Below are positions 1 through 6,156 of a stretch of 11,462 nucleotides of DNA, one piece after another. The notes below the pieces were generated by a model. It searched no databases. It was not told where the DNA came from and was given only the letters and a program-made list of their open reading frames with translations. The DNA lies in contig CABSMC010000076.1 in NCBI GenBank assembly GCA_902478715.1, forward strand, positions 1 to 11,462. The letters are read 5' to 3'. Position numbers and translations under genes: made by a program. The DNA comes from an uncultured Adlercreutzia sp. (GTDB lineage Bacteria; Actinomycetota; Coriobacteriia; Coriobacteriales; Eggerthellaceae). Numbering within the stretch: the first letter of the stretch is position 1; the number at the start of each line of letters is the position of its first letter.

Positions 1-1197
1 CATGAAGGCCACCCCGAGCCCGAAGATGTACAGGGCGTTCTCATTGTGGCGCCGTGAGGCGTCGACGAACAGCACCCACGTGAGGATGTCGAAGAACTCG
101 TATCCCACGTTGATGATGAGCAGCGAGATGGCGGCGTGACTGTCGAATAGAAGGGCGATGGCGACGTAGCCCGCCACCATGATGGGAAGCGACAGGCGGT
201 AGATGAAGGTGGGGTTGAAGCGATCGCCCGCCTTCGCCACAATGGCGATGAAGGCCGCGCCCACCACGACGAGGGCGAAGATCGGGCTGCCGCCGAGGAA
301 CGCCAGGGGATCCTCGCCGCTGTTCATGGTGTCGAACATGCGGCAAAGCAGCGAGAACGTCATGATGGAGAACATGAGCTTGCCTACACCGAGGGGCACG
401 CGGCTGCCGGCCCTGAAGCCTGTCGGCTGCGCCGTCATCGCCTCGGCGGGTTCCGCGACCGCGCTTTGGGGCGCGCTGTCTCGAGAGGAGTCGGGGGCAC
501 TTTTGCCGACAAGCTCGCGCCAGGGGTGCCCGGTGCGATCCGCGTGGAAGACGAGCAGGCCGAAGGACAGAAGCGGCACGACGATGAACCCCATGAAGCT
601 CGTCTGGCTCGACGAGAGGGCGGCCACGCTTGCCGTGACGATGGCGGCCGCAGGGGAGGCGAAGGCGGCGAAGTGGACCGAATGGCGCGAGAAGCGATCG
701 CCCCAGAGCACCTGCAACGGCCCGGCCCCGATGCCGCCGGCCACAAAGCCGCATACCATGAGCAGCTCGCTGTTGGCCCGTATCGCCAAGGGAATGAGGA
801 TGCCGCTGGCAAGCAGCGCGAAGGGTGTTATTCGGAAGAGCATCCGGCGCATGAGGGCGATCGAGCTTCCTCCTGCGCGGCAGATAAAGGCCACAACGGC
901 CGCGCACAGCGCCCCGCTCGCAAGGTAGATCCAATGGGTCGGGGAGGCGGCGGGAAAGACGAGGGGCGCGCCGAGGCAGAAGACGATCCATGCCCGGCAC
1001 AGACCGAAGCCCAACACGACGATGAGGAAGTTCAGAAGCGCCGCATCGTCCACGGGCCGCCTTCTGTGCGTTTCGCCTTCTCCCTCTGCAGGAGTTCCGC
1101 AATCCGCAGCTTGGCGTGCCGCGTCGTCTGTTCTCTCTTCGGTTGCGTTTTCGATAGGTCCTTCGATAGGTTCGCGCGCATGTGTGGTTGCTGACAC
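1..1197 (-). CDS. LuxR-type transcriptional regulator with MFS-like membrane N-terminus (partial, C-terminus outside window)
   Basis: Seen: an open frame of 399 codons runs from a GTG at 1197 off the window edge, with GGGAGGGG about seven bases before the GTG. The first ~50 residues are hydrophilic and acidic. They are followed by about ten hydrophobic segments (roughly residues 53-78, 87-106, 119-138, 145-160, 174-194, 199-217, then after a polar loop 218-266 more at 267-285, 299-320, 331-350, 353-377). This is a 6+6 MFS-like plan. Late motifs such as ILTWVLFVDASRR and YIFGLGVAF are typical of the large Eggerthellaceae family that joins such a membrane domain to a C-terminal LuxR helix-turn-helix. 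The helix-turn-helix itself lies beyond base 1, so the DNA-binding role is inferred from family and position. Divergent orientation to the reductase at 1605 suggests that gene is its target. A plain MFS-like membrane protein is the alternative. Confidence 0.8.
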   Translation of the reverse strand, partial: MSATTHAREPIEGPIENATEERTDDAARQAADCGTPAEGEGETHRRRPVDDAALLNFLIVVLGFGLCRAWIVFCLGAPLVFPAASPTHWIYLASGALCAAVVAFICRAGGSSIALMRRMLFRITPFALLASGILIPLAIRANSELLMVCGFVAGGIGAGPLQVLWGDRFSRHSVHFAAFASPAAAIVTASVAALSSSQTSFMGFIVVPLLSFGLLVFHADRTGHPWRELVGKSAPDSSRDSAPQSAVAEPAEAMTAQPTGFRAGSRVPLGVGKLMFSIMTFSLLCRMFDTMNSGEDPLAFLGGSPIFALVVVGAAFIAIVAKAGDRFNPTFIYRLSLPIMVAGYVAIALLFDSHAAISLLIINVGYEFFDILTWVLFVDASRRHNENALYIFGLGVAFM

Positions 1198-1604
1198 GGG
1201 CTTCCCCTCCCAGGCTGTGCCTCAGTGCAATGTCGATTATTCTAGCCGATTCGTCCACAGAGAGCTTCAAATCATAGCCTATCAGGGAATTTGCGCCTAT
1301 CGGATTGATAATCCTAGATGCGTTGATCTGGGGAAACGTCAGCGCTCTACGAAAGATTCTTTTTGAAAATCCGACGGATGCTCAGATGCGCGGGCGAGCG
1401 GTTCTGCGTAATCTTGGGACTTATAAACGCGGATGAGAGCCGCAAGGGGAGGGGCCCGCCAAGGGAGCGGGCGGCCTTCGAGAGTGTTCTCTTCGAGCCT
1501 TCGAGGTTTGCTAAAGCGCGAACGAAAGCGCGAAATCCCAAAAGGCGCGAAGCCTCTCGAGGTGCCCTTGGGCGTCCGCACGACATGAGGAGGAAGGATC
1601 TTTC
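1198..1604. promoter_or_regulatory. Divergent regulatory region between the LuxR-type regulator and the flavoprotein reductase
   Basis: 407 bases without a credible gene. For the plus direction a possible -10 TATAAA lies at 1422-1427, but there is no good -35 at 16-18 bp. If used, it gives a leader of about 170 bases. For the minus direction TAGAAT in the complement of about 1235-1240 is a possible -10, also without a good -35. Weak -35 boxes would fit activator-dependent promoters. The region also holds a GCCCGC/GCGGGC hairpin (1454-1459 with 1467-1472) and two sets of short direct repeats listed separately. The reductase has a clear Shine-Dalgarno AGGAGGAAGG at 1588-1597. Confidence 0.45.
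1474..1551. repeat. Two sets of short direct repeats upstream of the reductase gene
   Basis: CTTCGAG occurs three times in 30 bp, at 1476-1482, 1491-1497 and 1499-1505; the first and third extend to GCCTTCGAG. Just downstream AAAGCGCGAA occurs exactly at 1513-1522 and 1525-1534 (period 12), and with one inserted G at 1541-1551. Clustered direct repeats in a divergent control region are what a multimeric regulator site would look like. No protein has been tied to them here, and high GC content makes short repeats commoner. Confidence 0.5.
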
Positions 1605-3281
1605 ATGAAGAAAGACGAACAACTCGGCGTGTCCCGTCGCTCGTTTCTGAAGGGCGCGGGCCTGGCCGCAGCGGCCATGGCGGGCACGGCGGCGCTGGCC
1701 GGCTGCGCGAATGAAAGCGCGGGCGGTGCCGACACCCTCGCCAACACCGGCGACTGGCTGCCCCAGACCTGGGACTACGAGTGCGACCTGCTCGTCATCG
1801 GCTACGGCGGCGCGGGCATGTGGGCGTCGCTCATCGGCGCCGACGAGTGCGGCCAGCAGGTGCTCGTGCTGGAGAAGGCCCCCGAGCGCGGCGGCGGAAA
1901 CAGCTCCATCAACAACGGCGAGTGGACCATCGTGGAGGAGTCCGAGAAGGAGCGCTTCAAGGACTACATCCGCGCCTTCACCAAGGGCAAGACTCCCGAT
2001 CCGATGATCGAGGCCTGGGTCGAGGAGTGCGCCCGCAACACTGAGTACGCCGACAAGTACGGCATGACCTACGAGGTGGTGGAGCAGGCGCTGGCCGGTG
2101 CCATCCCCGAGTACTTCTTCCTGGACGACAACGCCTATGAGGGCTCCTGCAAGCTGTCCTCGGTCGACGGCTTCGGCATGCTGTCCTTCCACGAGCTGGA
2201 TGCCCAGCGCGAGGCTCTGGGCGTGGAGGTGCTGTTCGACTGCCATGACGAGCGCCTCATCCAGAATCCCCAGACCAAGGAGATCGTGGGCGCCTACACC
2301 ATGATCGGCAACGAGGAGAAGACCGTGAAGGCCCGCAAGGCCGTCATCATGACACTGGGCGGCTTCGAGTTCAACGAGGAGCTGAAGAACCAGTACCTCA
2401 AGTGCTCGCCGTTCAAGTTCGAGGGCTGGCGCTTCAACACCGGCGACGGCATCAAGATGGTCGAGGACGTGGGGGCGAAGCTGTGGCACATGGACATGGC
2501 CATCTCCATGTACTCCATGTGGACGCGCGACCCCGAGTACGACTTCTCCATCCTGTACTTCATGCCCGGCTTCAGCTACTTCAACGTGAACCGTCTGGGC
2601 AAGCGTTTCGTGAACGAGAACAACATGGGCTCGCCGCACAACGGCTGGCACACGCTGCTGTCCTTCGACGACGCCATCGCCGACTTCGACCGCATTCCGT
2701 CCTGGGGCATCTTCGACCAGAGCTGCTTTGACGCTGGCAAGCTCTCCACGAGCCAGGGCGACTTCTTCGAGTGCGGCAACTTCGCCAGCGACCTGCCCGA
2801 TTCCGTGCGCGACTGGGACGGCTGGAGCCAGGACAACAAGGCCGAGCTGGAGCGCGGCTGGATCCTCACCGGTGTCACCATCGAGGAGCTGGGCCAGAAG
2901 ATCAAGGAGTTCGATCCGCTGATGGATGTGGACACCCTGAAGGCCACCTTCGAGGAGTACCAGGGCTTCGCCGCCGCTGGCAAGGACGCTCGCTTCGACC
3001 GCGCCGCCGAGACCATGGTGCCGCTGGACAGTGGCCCCTACTACGCCGTGTCCATCTATCCCGGCTCCTGCTCCACCTTGGGCGGTCCTATGAAGAACGA
3101 GAACGCCCAGGTGCTCGACCCGGCCCAGAACCCCATCCCGCGCCTGTACGCGGCCGGCTGCTTCGGCAACTTCCAGAGCCACACCTACGGCATCACCGGC
3201 GGCAACAACGCCGAGAACCAGGTGTGGGGCCGCATCGCCGCGCGCCATGCCTCCGGTCTGGAGAACTGGGACGCCGAGTAG
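1605..3281 (+). CDS. Secreted FAD-dependent reductase, fumarate reductase/ketosteroid dehydrogenase superfamily, substrate unknown
   Basis: 558 residues. The N-terminus has a twin-arginine motif SRRSFLK (10-16), a hydrophobic stretch and a lipobox LAGC (Cys34), so it is probably a Tat-exported lipoprotein. FAD binding is shown by VIGYGGAG (64-71), Glu90 at the end of the second strand, GGGNSSINNGEW (96-107) and the C-terminal TGGNNAENQVWGRIAA (531-546). NRLGKRFVNE (329-338) and GPYYAVSIYPG (477-487) place it with PF00890 flavoproteins. The Arg/His residues that bind and protonate fumarate in Shewanella flavocytochrome c are not where expected: NNMGSPHNGW follows RFVNE, GSCSTLGG stands for the HHTMGG-like segment, and SHTYGITGGN stands for the NRLGGN-like segment. 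It lacks a heme domain, which the next gene supplies. Inferred role: terminal reductase for an organic acceptor, comparable in design to the Cgr2 type. A dehydrogenase acting on steroids or enones is the alternative. Confidence 0.88.
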   Translation: MKKDEQLGVSRRSFLKGAGLAAAAMAGTAALAGCANESAGGADTLANTGDWLPQTWDYECDLLVIGYGGAGMWASLIGADECGQQVLVLEKAPERGGGNSSINNGEWTIVEESEKERFKDYIRAFTKGKTPDPMIEAWVEECARNTEYADKYGMTYEVVEQALAGAIPEYFFLDDNAYEGSCKLSSVDGFGMLSFHELDAQREALGVEVLFDCHDERLIQNPQTKEIVGAYTMIGNEEKTVKARKAVIMTLGGFEFNEELKNQYLKCSPFKFEGWRFNTGDGIKMVEDVGAKLWHMDMAISMYSMWTRDPEYDFSILYFMPGFSYFNVNRLGKRFVNENNMGSPHNGWHTLLSFDDAIADFDRIPSWGIFDQSCFDAGKLSTSQGDFFECGNFASDLPDSVRDWDGWSQDNKAELERGWILTGVTIEELGQKIKEFDPLMDVDTLKATFEEYQGFAAAGKDARFDRAAETMVPLDSGPYYAVSIYPGSCSTLGGPMKNENAQVLDPAQNPIPRLYAAGCFGNFQSHTYGITGGNNAENQVWGRIAARHASGLENWDAE

Positions 3282-3317
3282 CTCCCCGAGCCTTGAGGCT
3301 TACCCGAGTAAGTAAGG

Positions 3318-3352
3318 CGGCCGCCCTGCGCGCTCATGGTGCGGGGCGGCCG
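3318..3352 (+). other. Intercistronic hairpin between reductase and cytochrome genes
   Basis: CGGCCGCCC (3318-3326) pairs perfectly with GGGCGGCCG (3344-3352) around a 17-base loop. It is followed by C-rich sequence rather than a T tract, so it is unlikely to be a full terminator. It could set the relative level or stability of the two messages, or be a chance product of high GC. Confidence 0.4.
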
Positions 3353-3401
3353 TCCCCCTGCGAGCGGCGGCGAGCCGCGAGCGAGATGAGAGGAGAATTC
3401 C

Positions 3402-4085
3402 ATGGAAAGTGAAGCGAAGCGGCCGCGCCGCGTTGCCTTTGCGGCCATCATCGCCGCGGTGCTCGCCGTGGCGGCCCTCACGGGCACGCTCATGGGCTGC
3501 GCGCCGAGTGCGCCCGCGTCCGACTCGAACGGCTCGGGCAACAGCCCCGCTGCTTCTGCCGAGCAGGAGGCCGGGAGCGACGACGCCATGGCTGGCCAGC
3601 CGGTGAACTGGACGATGGAGTCCGACTGCGTCACCTGCCACACGGCCGAGGCGGCCTCGGCGACCGATTCCGCCTGTCCCCAAGGCGTGGCCCACGAGGC
3701 CGAAGGCGTGCCCTGCGTCACCTGCCATACCGATGAGACGGTGCTGGCCGAGGCGCACGACGGCGTCGCCATGGGCGACAAGCCGGCCACCAAGGCCACC
3801 GTCGTCACCGTGGACGAGGCCACCTGCATCGCCTGCCACGGCGACTTGTCCGAGGTGGCGACGCTGACGGCCGGCTCCACGGCGCTGACCGACGACAAGG
3901 GCACGACGGTGAATCCGCACGAGCGCCCTGCTGGCGAGAAGCACGAGGCGAACCCGGCCACGTGCACCGACTGCCACAACAACCATTCGAAGGATCTGCC
4001 TAAGGACGCCATGAAGTACTGCGCCCAGTGCCACCACCGGGGCACCTTCGAGTGCGGCACCTGCCACGAGCTGCGCGAGCGCTAG
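3402..4085 (+). CDS. Lipoprotein multiheme cytochrome c with six CXXCH motifs
   Basis: 227 residues. A basic start (KRPRR), a hydrophobic stretch (11-29) and LMGC with Cys33 indicate a lipoprotein signal, though Met at the -2 position is not the commonest choice. A Ser/Gly/Ala/Asp-rich linker runs to about residue 68. Six CXXCH motifs follow: CVTCH 76-80, CVTCH 105-109, CIACH 142-146, CTDCH 188-192, CAQCH 207-211 and CGTCH 218-222. Several other His residues (98, 119, 173, 181, 195, 212) could be distal ligands. Start: AGGAG at 3391-3395, six bases before the ATG. It lies 120 bases after the flavoprotein on the same strand, before two terminators, so the pair is probably co-transcribed and this protein feeds electrons to the flavoprotein outside the membrane. 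The domain resembles the tetraheme part of flavocytochrome c or NrfH-like cytochromes but has two more heme motifs. No NapC/NrfH-type membrane quinol oxidase is next to it. Confidence 0.9.
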   Translation: MESEAKRPRRVAFAAIIAAVLAVAALTGTLMGCAPSAPASDSNGSGNSPAASAEQEAGSDDAMAGQPVNWTMESDCVTCHTAEAASATDSACPQGVAHEAEGVPCVTCHTDETVLAEAHDGVAMGDKPATKATVVTVDEATCIACHGDLSEVATLTAGSTALTDDKGTTVNPHERPAGEKHEANPATCTDCHNNHSKDLPKDAMKYCAQCHHRGTFECGTCHELRER

Positions 4086-4156
4086 AGCGAGAGCGCGCGT
4101 GCCGCGGCCTGCGCGAGCGCTCGTGCGCTGCTCGTCCGCAACCAAGCACTTCCCGC

Positions 4157-4197
4157 GCCGGAGCGGCATCTCCCTCCCGCCACTCCGGCTCCTTTTT
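4157..4197 (+). terminator. Rho-independent terminator 1 after the cytochrome gene
   Basis: GCCGGAG (4157-4163) pairs with CTCCGGC (4183-4189). An inner CGG/CCG pairing is possible. TCC and five T follow, 4190-4197. Confidence 0.6.
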
Positions 4198-4198
4198 C

Positions 4199-4236
4199 GG
4201 CCCGACCGCTTCCAGTCCGCGGTCGGGCCTTTTCTT
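4199..4236 (+). terminator. Rho-independent terminator 2 after the cytochrome gene
   Basis: A perfect 11-bp stem GGCCCGACCGC (4199-4209) with GCGGTCGGGCC (4219-4229) encloses a nine-base loop and is followed by TTTTCTT. It sits directly behind terminator 1 and seven bases before the stop end of the convergent dehydrogenase gene. On the minus strand the stem is not followed by T, so it acts mainly in the plus direction. Confidence 0.88.
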
Positions 4237-4242
4237 GTCCAG

Positions 4243-5232
4243 CTACTTCGCGAGCGCGCGGGGGAGCGCCTCGGGGTTCACGCAGGCCTCGGGGGTGCGG
4301 CCGAGCACAACGTCGATGGCGTTTTGGGTGCAGCGGCGCCGCAGCTCGACGGCGGACTCCTCGGACCAATAGGCGGCGTGCGAGGTGAGCACGGTGTGAG
4401 GCGCGTGCATGATGGGGGCGTCCGGCGAGACCGGCTCGTGTTCGAACACGTCGATGCCGGCGCCCCAGAGCTTGCCTGCGCAAAGGGCGGCGGCCACGGC
4501 GTCGTTGTCGATGACCGCGCCGCGCGAGGTGTTCACCACGATGGCGTCGTCTTTCATGAGCTTGATGTTGTCGGCGTTCAGCAAATGATGGGTTGCCGGC
4601 ACGAGCGCCGTGTGGAAGCTAACGACATCGGCGGTCTTCAGCAAGTCTTCCAAGGTCACGTAGGGGAAATCCTCCGGTGTGAAGCGGCCCGGGGTGCCCT
4701 TGTGGTCCCATACCACGACGTTGAACCCGAGCCCGCGCGCTTTCCGGGCCACCGCACGGCCGATGTTGCCGTAGCCCACGACGCCGAAGGTGCGCCCGTG
4801 CACCTGGCCCAAGGGGCGGCGGCGATGGAAGTCCCAGACACCGGCGCGCATGTCGGCATCGATCTCGTTGATGCGCCGCAGGCACGTAAGCGCCAGCGCG
4901 ATGGCGTGGTCGCTCACCACTTCCGTGCCGTAGCCGGGCACGTTGCACACGGCGCATCCGTCGGCCGTGGCCGCCGCGACATCGATGTTGTCTACGCCGG
5001 TGCCGGTCTTGCTGACCACCTTCAACTGCGGCAGCGCCTGGAATACCTCGGCGGTGAAGCGCCCGTAGGAGGTGATGGCCCCGTCGGCCCCGCGCAAATG
5101 CTCGATGATCTCGGCGGGGGTGCGGTTGCGCGCGTCGTCGAAGCTCTTGAACTGGATGCCGGCCGCTTCCACCATCTTTCGCTCGAAGTCGCAGTCGTCG
5201 AAATCGAAGTCCGCCATCACGATCGTTGCCAT
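4243..5232 (-). CDS. D-isomer-specific 2-hydroxyacid dehydrogenase, CtBP-like, NAD-dependent
   Basis: 329 residues counted from the ATG at 5232, which has GGGAGG six bases upstream; the frame is open for 32 more codons upstream but without comparable signals. Expected role: reversible NAD-dependent reduction of a 2-oxoacid to a D-2-hydroxyacid in the cytosol. Rossmann motif GYGNIG at 153-158, with Asp176 ending the second strand, which fits NAD rather than NADP. Catalytic set: Arg237 (NTSRGAVID), Glu266 (DVFEHEP) and His285 (SHAAYWSEES). The H-A-Y/W-S-E-E-S block and GYGTEVVSDHAIALAL (100-115) resemble the C-terminal-binding-protein-like branch. At this length there is no ACT domain, so classical SerA is less likely, although automatic annotation often says phosphoglycerate dehydrogenase. 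The gene is convergent with the cytochrome unit and divergent from veg. Substrate cannot be told from sequence. Confidence 0.88.
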   Translation of the reverse strand: MATIVMADFDFDDCDFERKMVEAAGIQFKSFDDARNRTPAEIIEHLRGADGAITSYGRFTAEVFQALPQLKVVSKTGTGVDNIDVAAATADGCAVCNVPGYGTEVVSDHAIALALTCLRRINEIDADMRAGVWDFHRRRPLGQVHGRTFGVVGYGNIGRAVARKARGLGFNVVVWDHKGTPGRFTPEDFPYVTLEDLLKTADVVSFHTALVPATHHLLNADNIKLMKDDAIVVNTSRGAVIDNDAVAAALCAGKLWGAGIDVFEHEPVSPDAPIMHAPHTVLTSHAAYWSEESAVELRRRCTQNAIDVVLGRTPEACVNPEALPRALAK

Positions 5233-5279
5233 GAGATGCCTCCCGAATGCTTGCCCGCTACATCTATTGCTTGAGCGCC

Positions 5280-5285
5280 ATTGTA
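5280..5285 (-). promoter_or_regulatory. Possible -10 element of the hydroxyacid dehydrogenase gene
   Basis: TACAAT on the minus strand, about 48 bases before the ATG. No convincing -35 at 16-18 bp. Confidence 0.3.
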
Positions 5286-5451
5286 GCGGTGCTTTAGGCG
5301 AATGCATCTCCGGAGCGTGTCTCTTCACTGAATGAAAATGTCCCTATGAAGGGATTTGGGAGTCTTGCGCTCGCAAACTTGTCAGAATCGGTGGTATGCG
5401 CTTACGCGGGCGCCCGCTAAAGGCTGTCACGTTTCCCGCGACCGAAAAAAG

Positions 5452-5479
5452 TTGCGAGGCTTGACAATCGTGGTATGAT
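5452..5479 (+). promoter_or_regulatory. Promoter of veg with extended -10
   Basis: -35-like TTGCGA (5452-5457), 16-bp spacer, -10 TATGAT (5474-5479) preceded by TGG, giving an extended -10 TGnTATGAT. A perfect TTGACA at 5461-5466 sits only seven bases before this -10 and cannot be its -35. A start near 5486 gives a leader of about 37 bases with GAGGAAG as ribosome binding site. Confidence 0.55.
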
Positions 5480-5522
5480 ATGGGGCTGTACTTGTACCGC
5501 CAACATGTGAGGAAGTTAGTCA

Positions 5523-5849
5523 ATGGATTTGGCCAAGCAGGCAAAGATCGTCGATGGCATTCATGATACCTTGAATGATTTCGTCGGTCAACGATTGAAA
5601 GTGCGCGCCAACATGGGCCGTTCGAAAATCGTCGAGAGCGAAGGCGTGCTCACCCAGGTTCACCCGCAGCTGTTCATCATGGAGGTCGACCGCAAGCGCG
5701 GCCGCACCGCTCGCCAGTCTTACCAGTACGTCGACGTGCTCACCGGTATGGTGGAGCTGTCCCAGAACGGCGAGCCGCTGTTCGCGCCGTTTGTGGACGA
5801 GTCGATGGAACTGGTGGACTATTCGTTGGAAGAGCGCGTGGTCTCTTAA
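5523..5849 (+). CDS. veg: Veg family protein (DUF1021)
   Basis: 108 residues, somewhat longer than Bacillus Veg (about 86). The whole Veg pattern is visible: GQRLKVRANMGRSKIVESEG at about residues 22-41, then VLTQVHPQLFIMEVD, and SYQYVDVLTGMVEL at about 66-79. The family forms a small beta-barrel, is strongly expressed in Firmicutes and has been linked to biofilm matrix gene control in Bacillus subtilis. Its molecular activity is not settled. The start has TGAGGAAG (5508-5515) upstream and an extended -10 promoter. It stands alone, 68 bases before a tRNA gene, without the ispE neighbour often seen in Bacillus. Family assignment is secure; role in this organism is inference. Confidence 0.93.
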   Translation: MDLAKQAKIVDGIHDTLNDFVGQRLKVRANMGRSKIVESEGVLTQVHPQLFIMEVDRKRGRTARQSYQYVDVLTGMVELSQNGEPLFAPFVDESMELVDYSLEERVVS

Positions 5850-5850
5850 G

Positions 5851-5873
5851 CGAAACGGTTGACAATCGTTTCG
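5851..5873. promoter_or_regulatory. 23-bp palindrome covering the -35 box of the tRNA promoter
   Basis: CGAAACG (5851-5857) and CGTTTCG (5867-5873) are perfect inverted repeats. The stem can continue through a G-T wobble and TT/AA to a three-base loop GAC. It begins two bases after the veg stop codon and contains the TTGACA at 5859-5864. It could be an operator, or a weak veg terminator, although no T tract follows. Confidence 0.45.
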
Positions 5874-5887
5874 AAATCGGGCAAACT
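5859..5887 (+). promoter_or_regulatory. Possible promoter of tRNA-Ala
   Basis: Perfect -35 TTGACA at 5859-5864, 17-bp spacer, weak -10 CAAACT at 5882-5887. The tRNA starts about 24 bases after the expected start site. The intervening leader holds a short hairpin, TGCGC-GAAA-GCGCA (5895-5908). Confidence 0.45.
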
Positions 5888-5917
5888 ACTGCCTTGCGCG
5901 AAAGCGCACACCTTCGT

Positions 5918-5993
5918 GGGGATGTAGCTCAGCTGGGAGAGCATCACGTTCGCAACGTGGGGGTCGTGGGTTCGAATCCCATCATCTCCACCA
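5918..5993 (+). tRNA. tRNA-Ala, anticodon CGC
   Basis: 76 bases with every standard element. Acceptor GGGGATG pairs with CATCTCC (one G-U), D stem GCTC/GAGC, anticodon stem TCACG/CGTGG, loop TTCGCAA with anticodon CGC at 5951-5953, variable loop GGGTC, T stem GTGGG/CCCAT around TTCGAAT, discriminator A and an encoded CCA at 5991-5993. It reads GCG alanine codons, which are abundant in this GC-rich DNA. Confidence 0.97.
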
Positions 5994-6003
5994 CGGAAAT
6001 GAC

Positions 6004-6037
6004 GCGGGCCTCGGGAAACCGGGGCCCGCTTTGTTTT
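6004..6037 (+). terminator. Rho-independent terminator of tRNA-Ala
   Basis: GCGGGCCTCGG (6004-6014), GAAA tetraloop, CCGGGGCCCGC (6019-6029): an 11-bp stem with one wobble, followed by TTTGTTTT. It begins 10 bases after the tRNA CCA. Confidence 0.93.
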
Positions 6038-6051
6038 GCCGGCATTCCATC

Positions 6052-6132
6052 CGTAGGGGGTGACCTCAGTCGCCCCTTGCCAGGAGCGGGGTCGGCTGCA
6101 ATTGGGAGGGCGGCGCAAGCACCGTCCCTACG
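6052..6132 (+). promoter_or_regulatory. Foldable leader upstream of 5-formyltetrahydrofolate cyclo-ligase, class unknown
   Basis: CGTAGGG (6052-6058) can pair perfectly with CCCTACG (6126-6132), closing an ~80-base element. Inside, GGGGTGAC (6057-6064) and GTCGCCCC (6069-6076) form an 8-bp hairpin with loop CTCA. The same right arm (6069-6075) could instead pair with GGGCGGC (6108-6114). The closing stem and first hairpin share bases 6057-6058, so the folds compete. I could not match it to ZTP, THF, TPP or 6S RNA signatures. GC richness could produce this by chance. Confidence 0.3.
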
Positions 6133-6156
6133 AGGGGCGAGCGGAAGGGGATGCCG

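Noticed and set aside
41..1270. Arg-rich 409-codon minus-strand ORF
   Set aside because: Wrong frame. The adjacent minus frame starting at GTG 1197 gives a coherent multi-pass membrane protein with a good ribosome binding site.
1347..3248. Long minus-strand ORF of 633 codons opposite the flavoprotein gene
   Set aside because: Val/Ala/Leu/Gly/His-rich shadow of a GC-rich gene; the plus-strand frame has full FAD motifs, a Tat signal and a ribosome binding site.
5341..5354. TCCCT-ATGA-AGGGA hairpin as a terminator
   Set aside because: Only five base pairs, no T tract, and it lies between divergent genes where no transcript needs to end.
5406..5417. Perfect palindrome GCGGGCGCCCGC as an operator
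   Set aside because: Pure G/C and 12 bp; such sequences are common by chance here and it lies over 30 bp upstream of the veg -35.
6052..6132. ZTP (pfl) or THF riboswitch, or 6S RNA, upstream of fthC
   Set aside because: GGGGGTGAC hinted at the ZTP core, but the conserved 3' part is not present. The element is too short for 6S RNA and the THF core is not recognisable.
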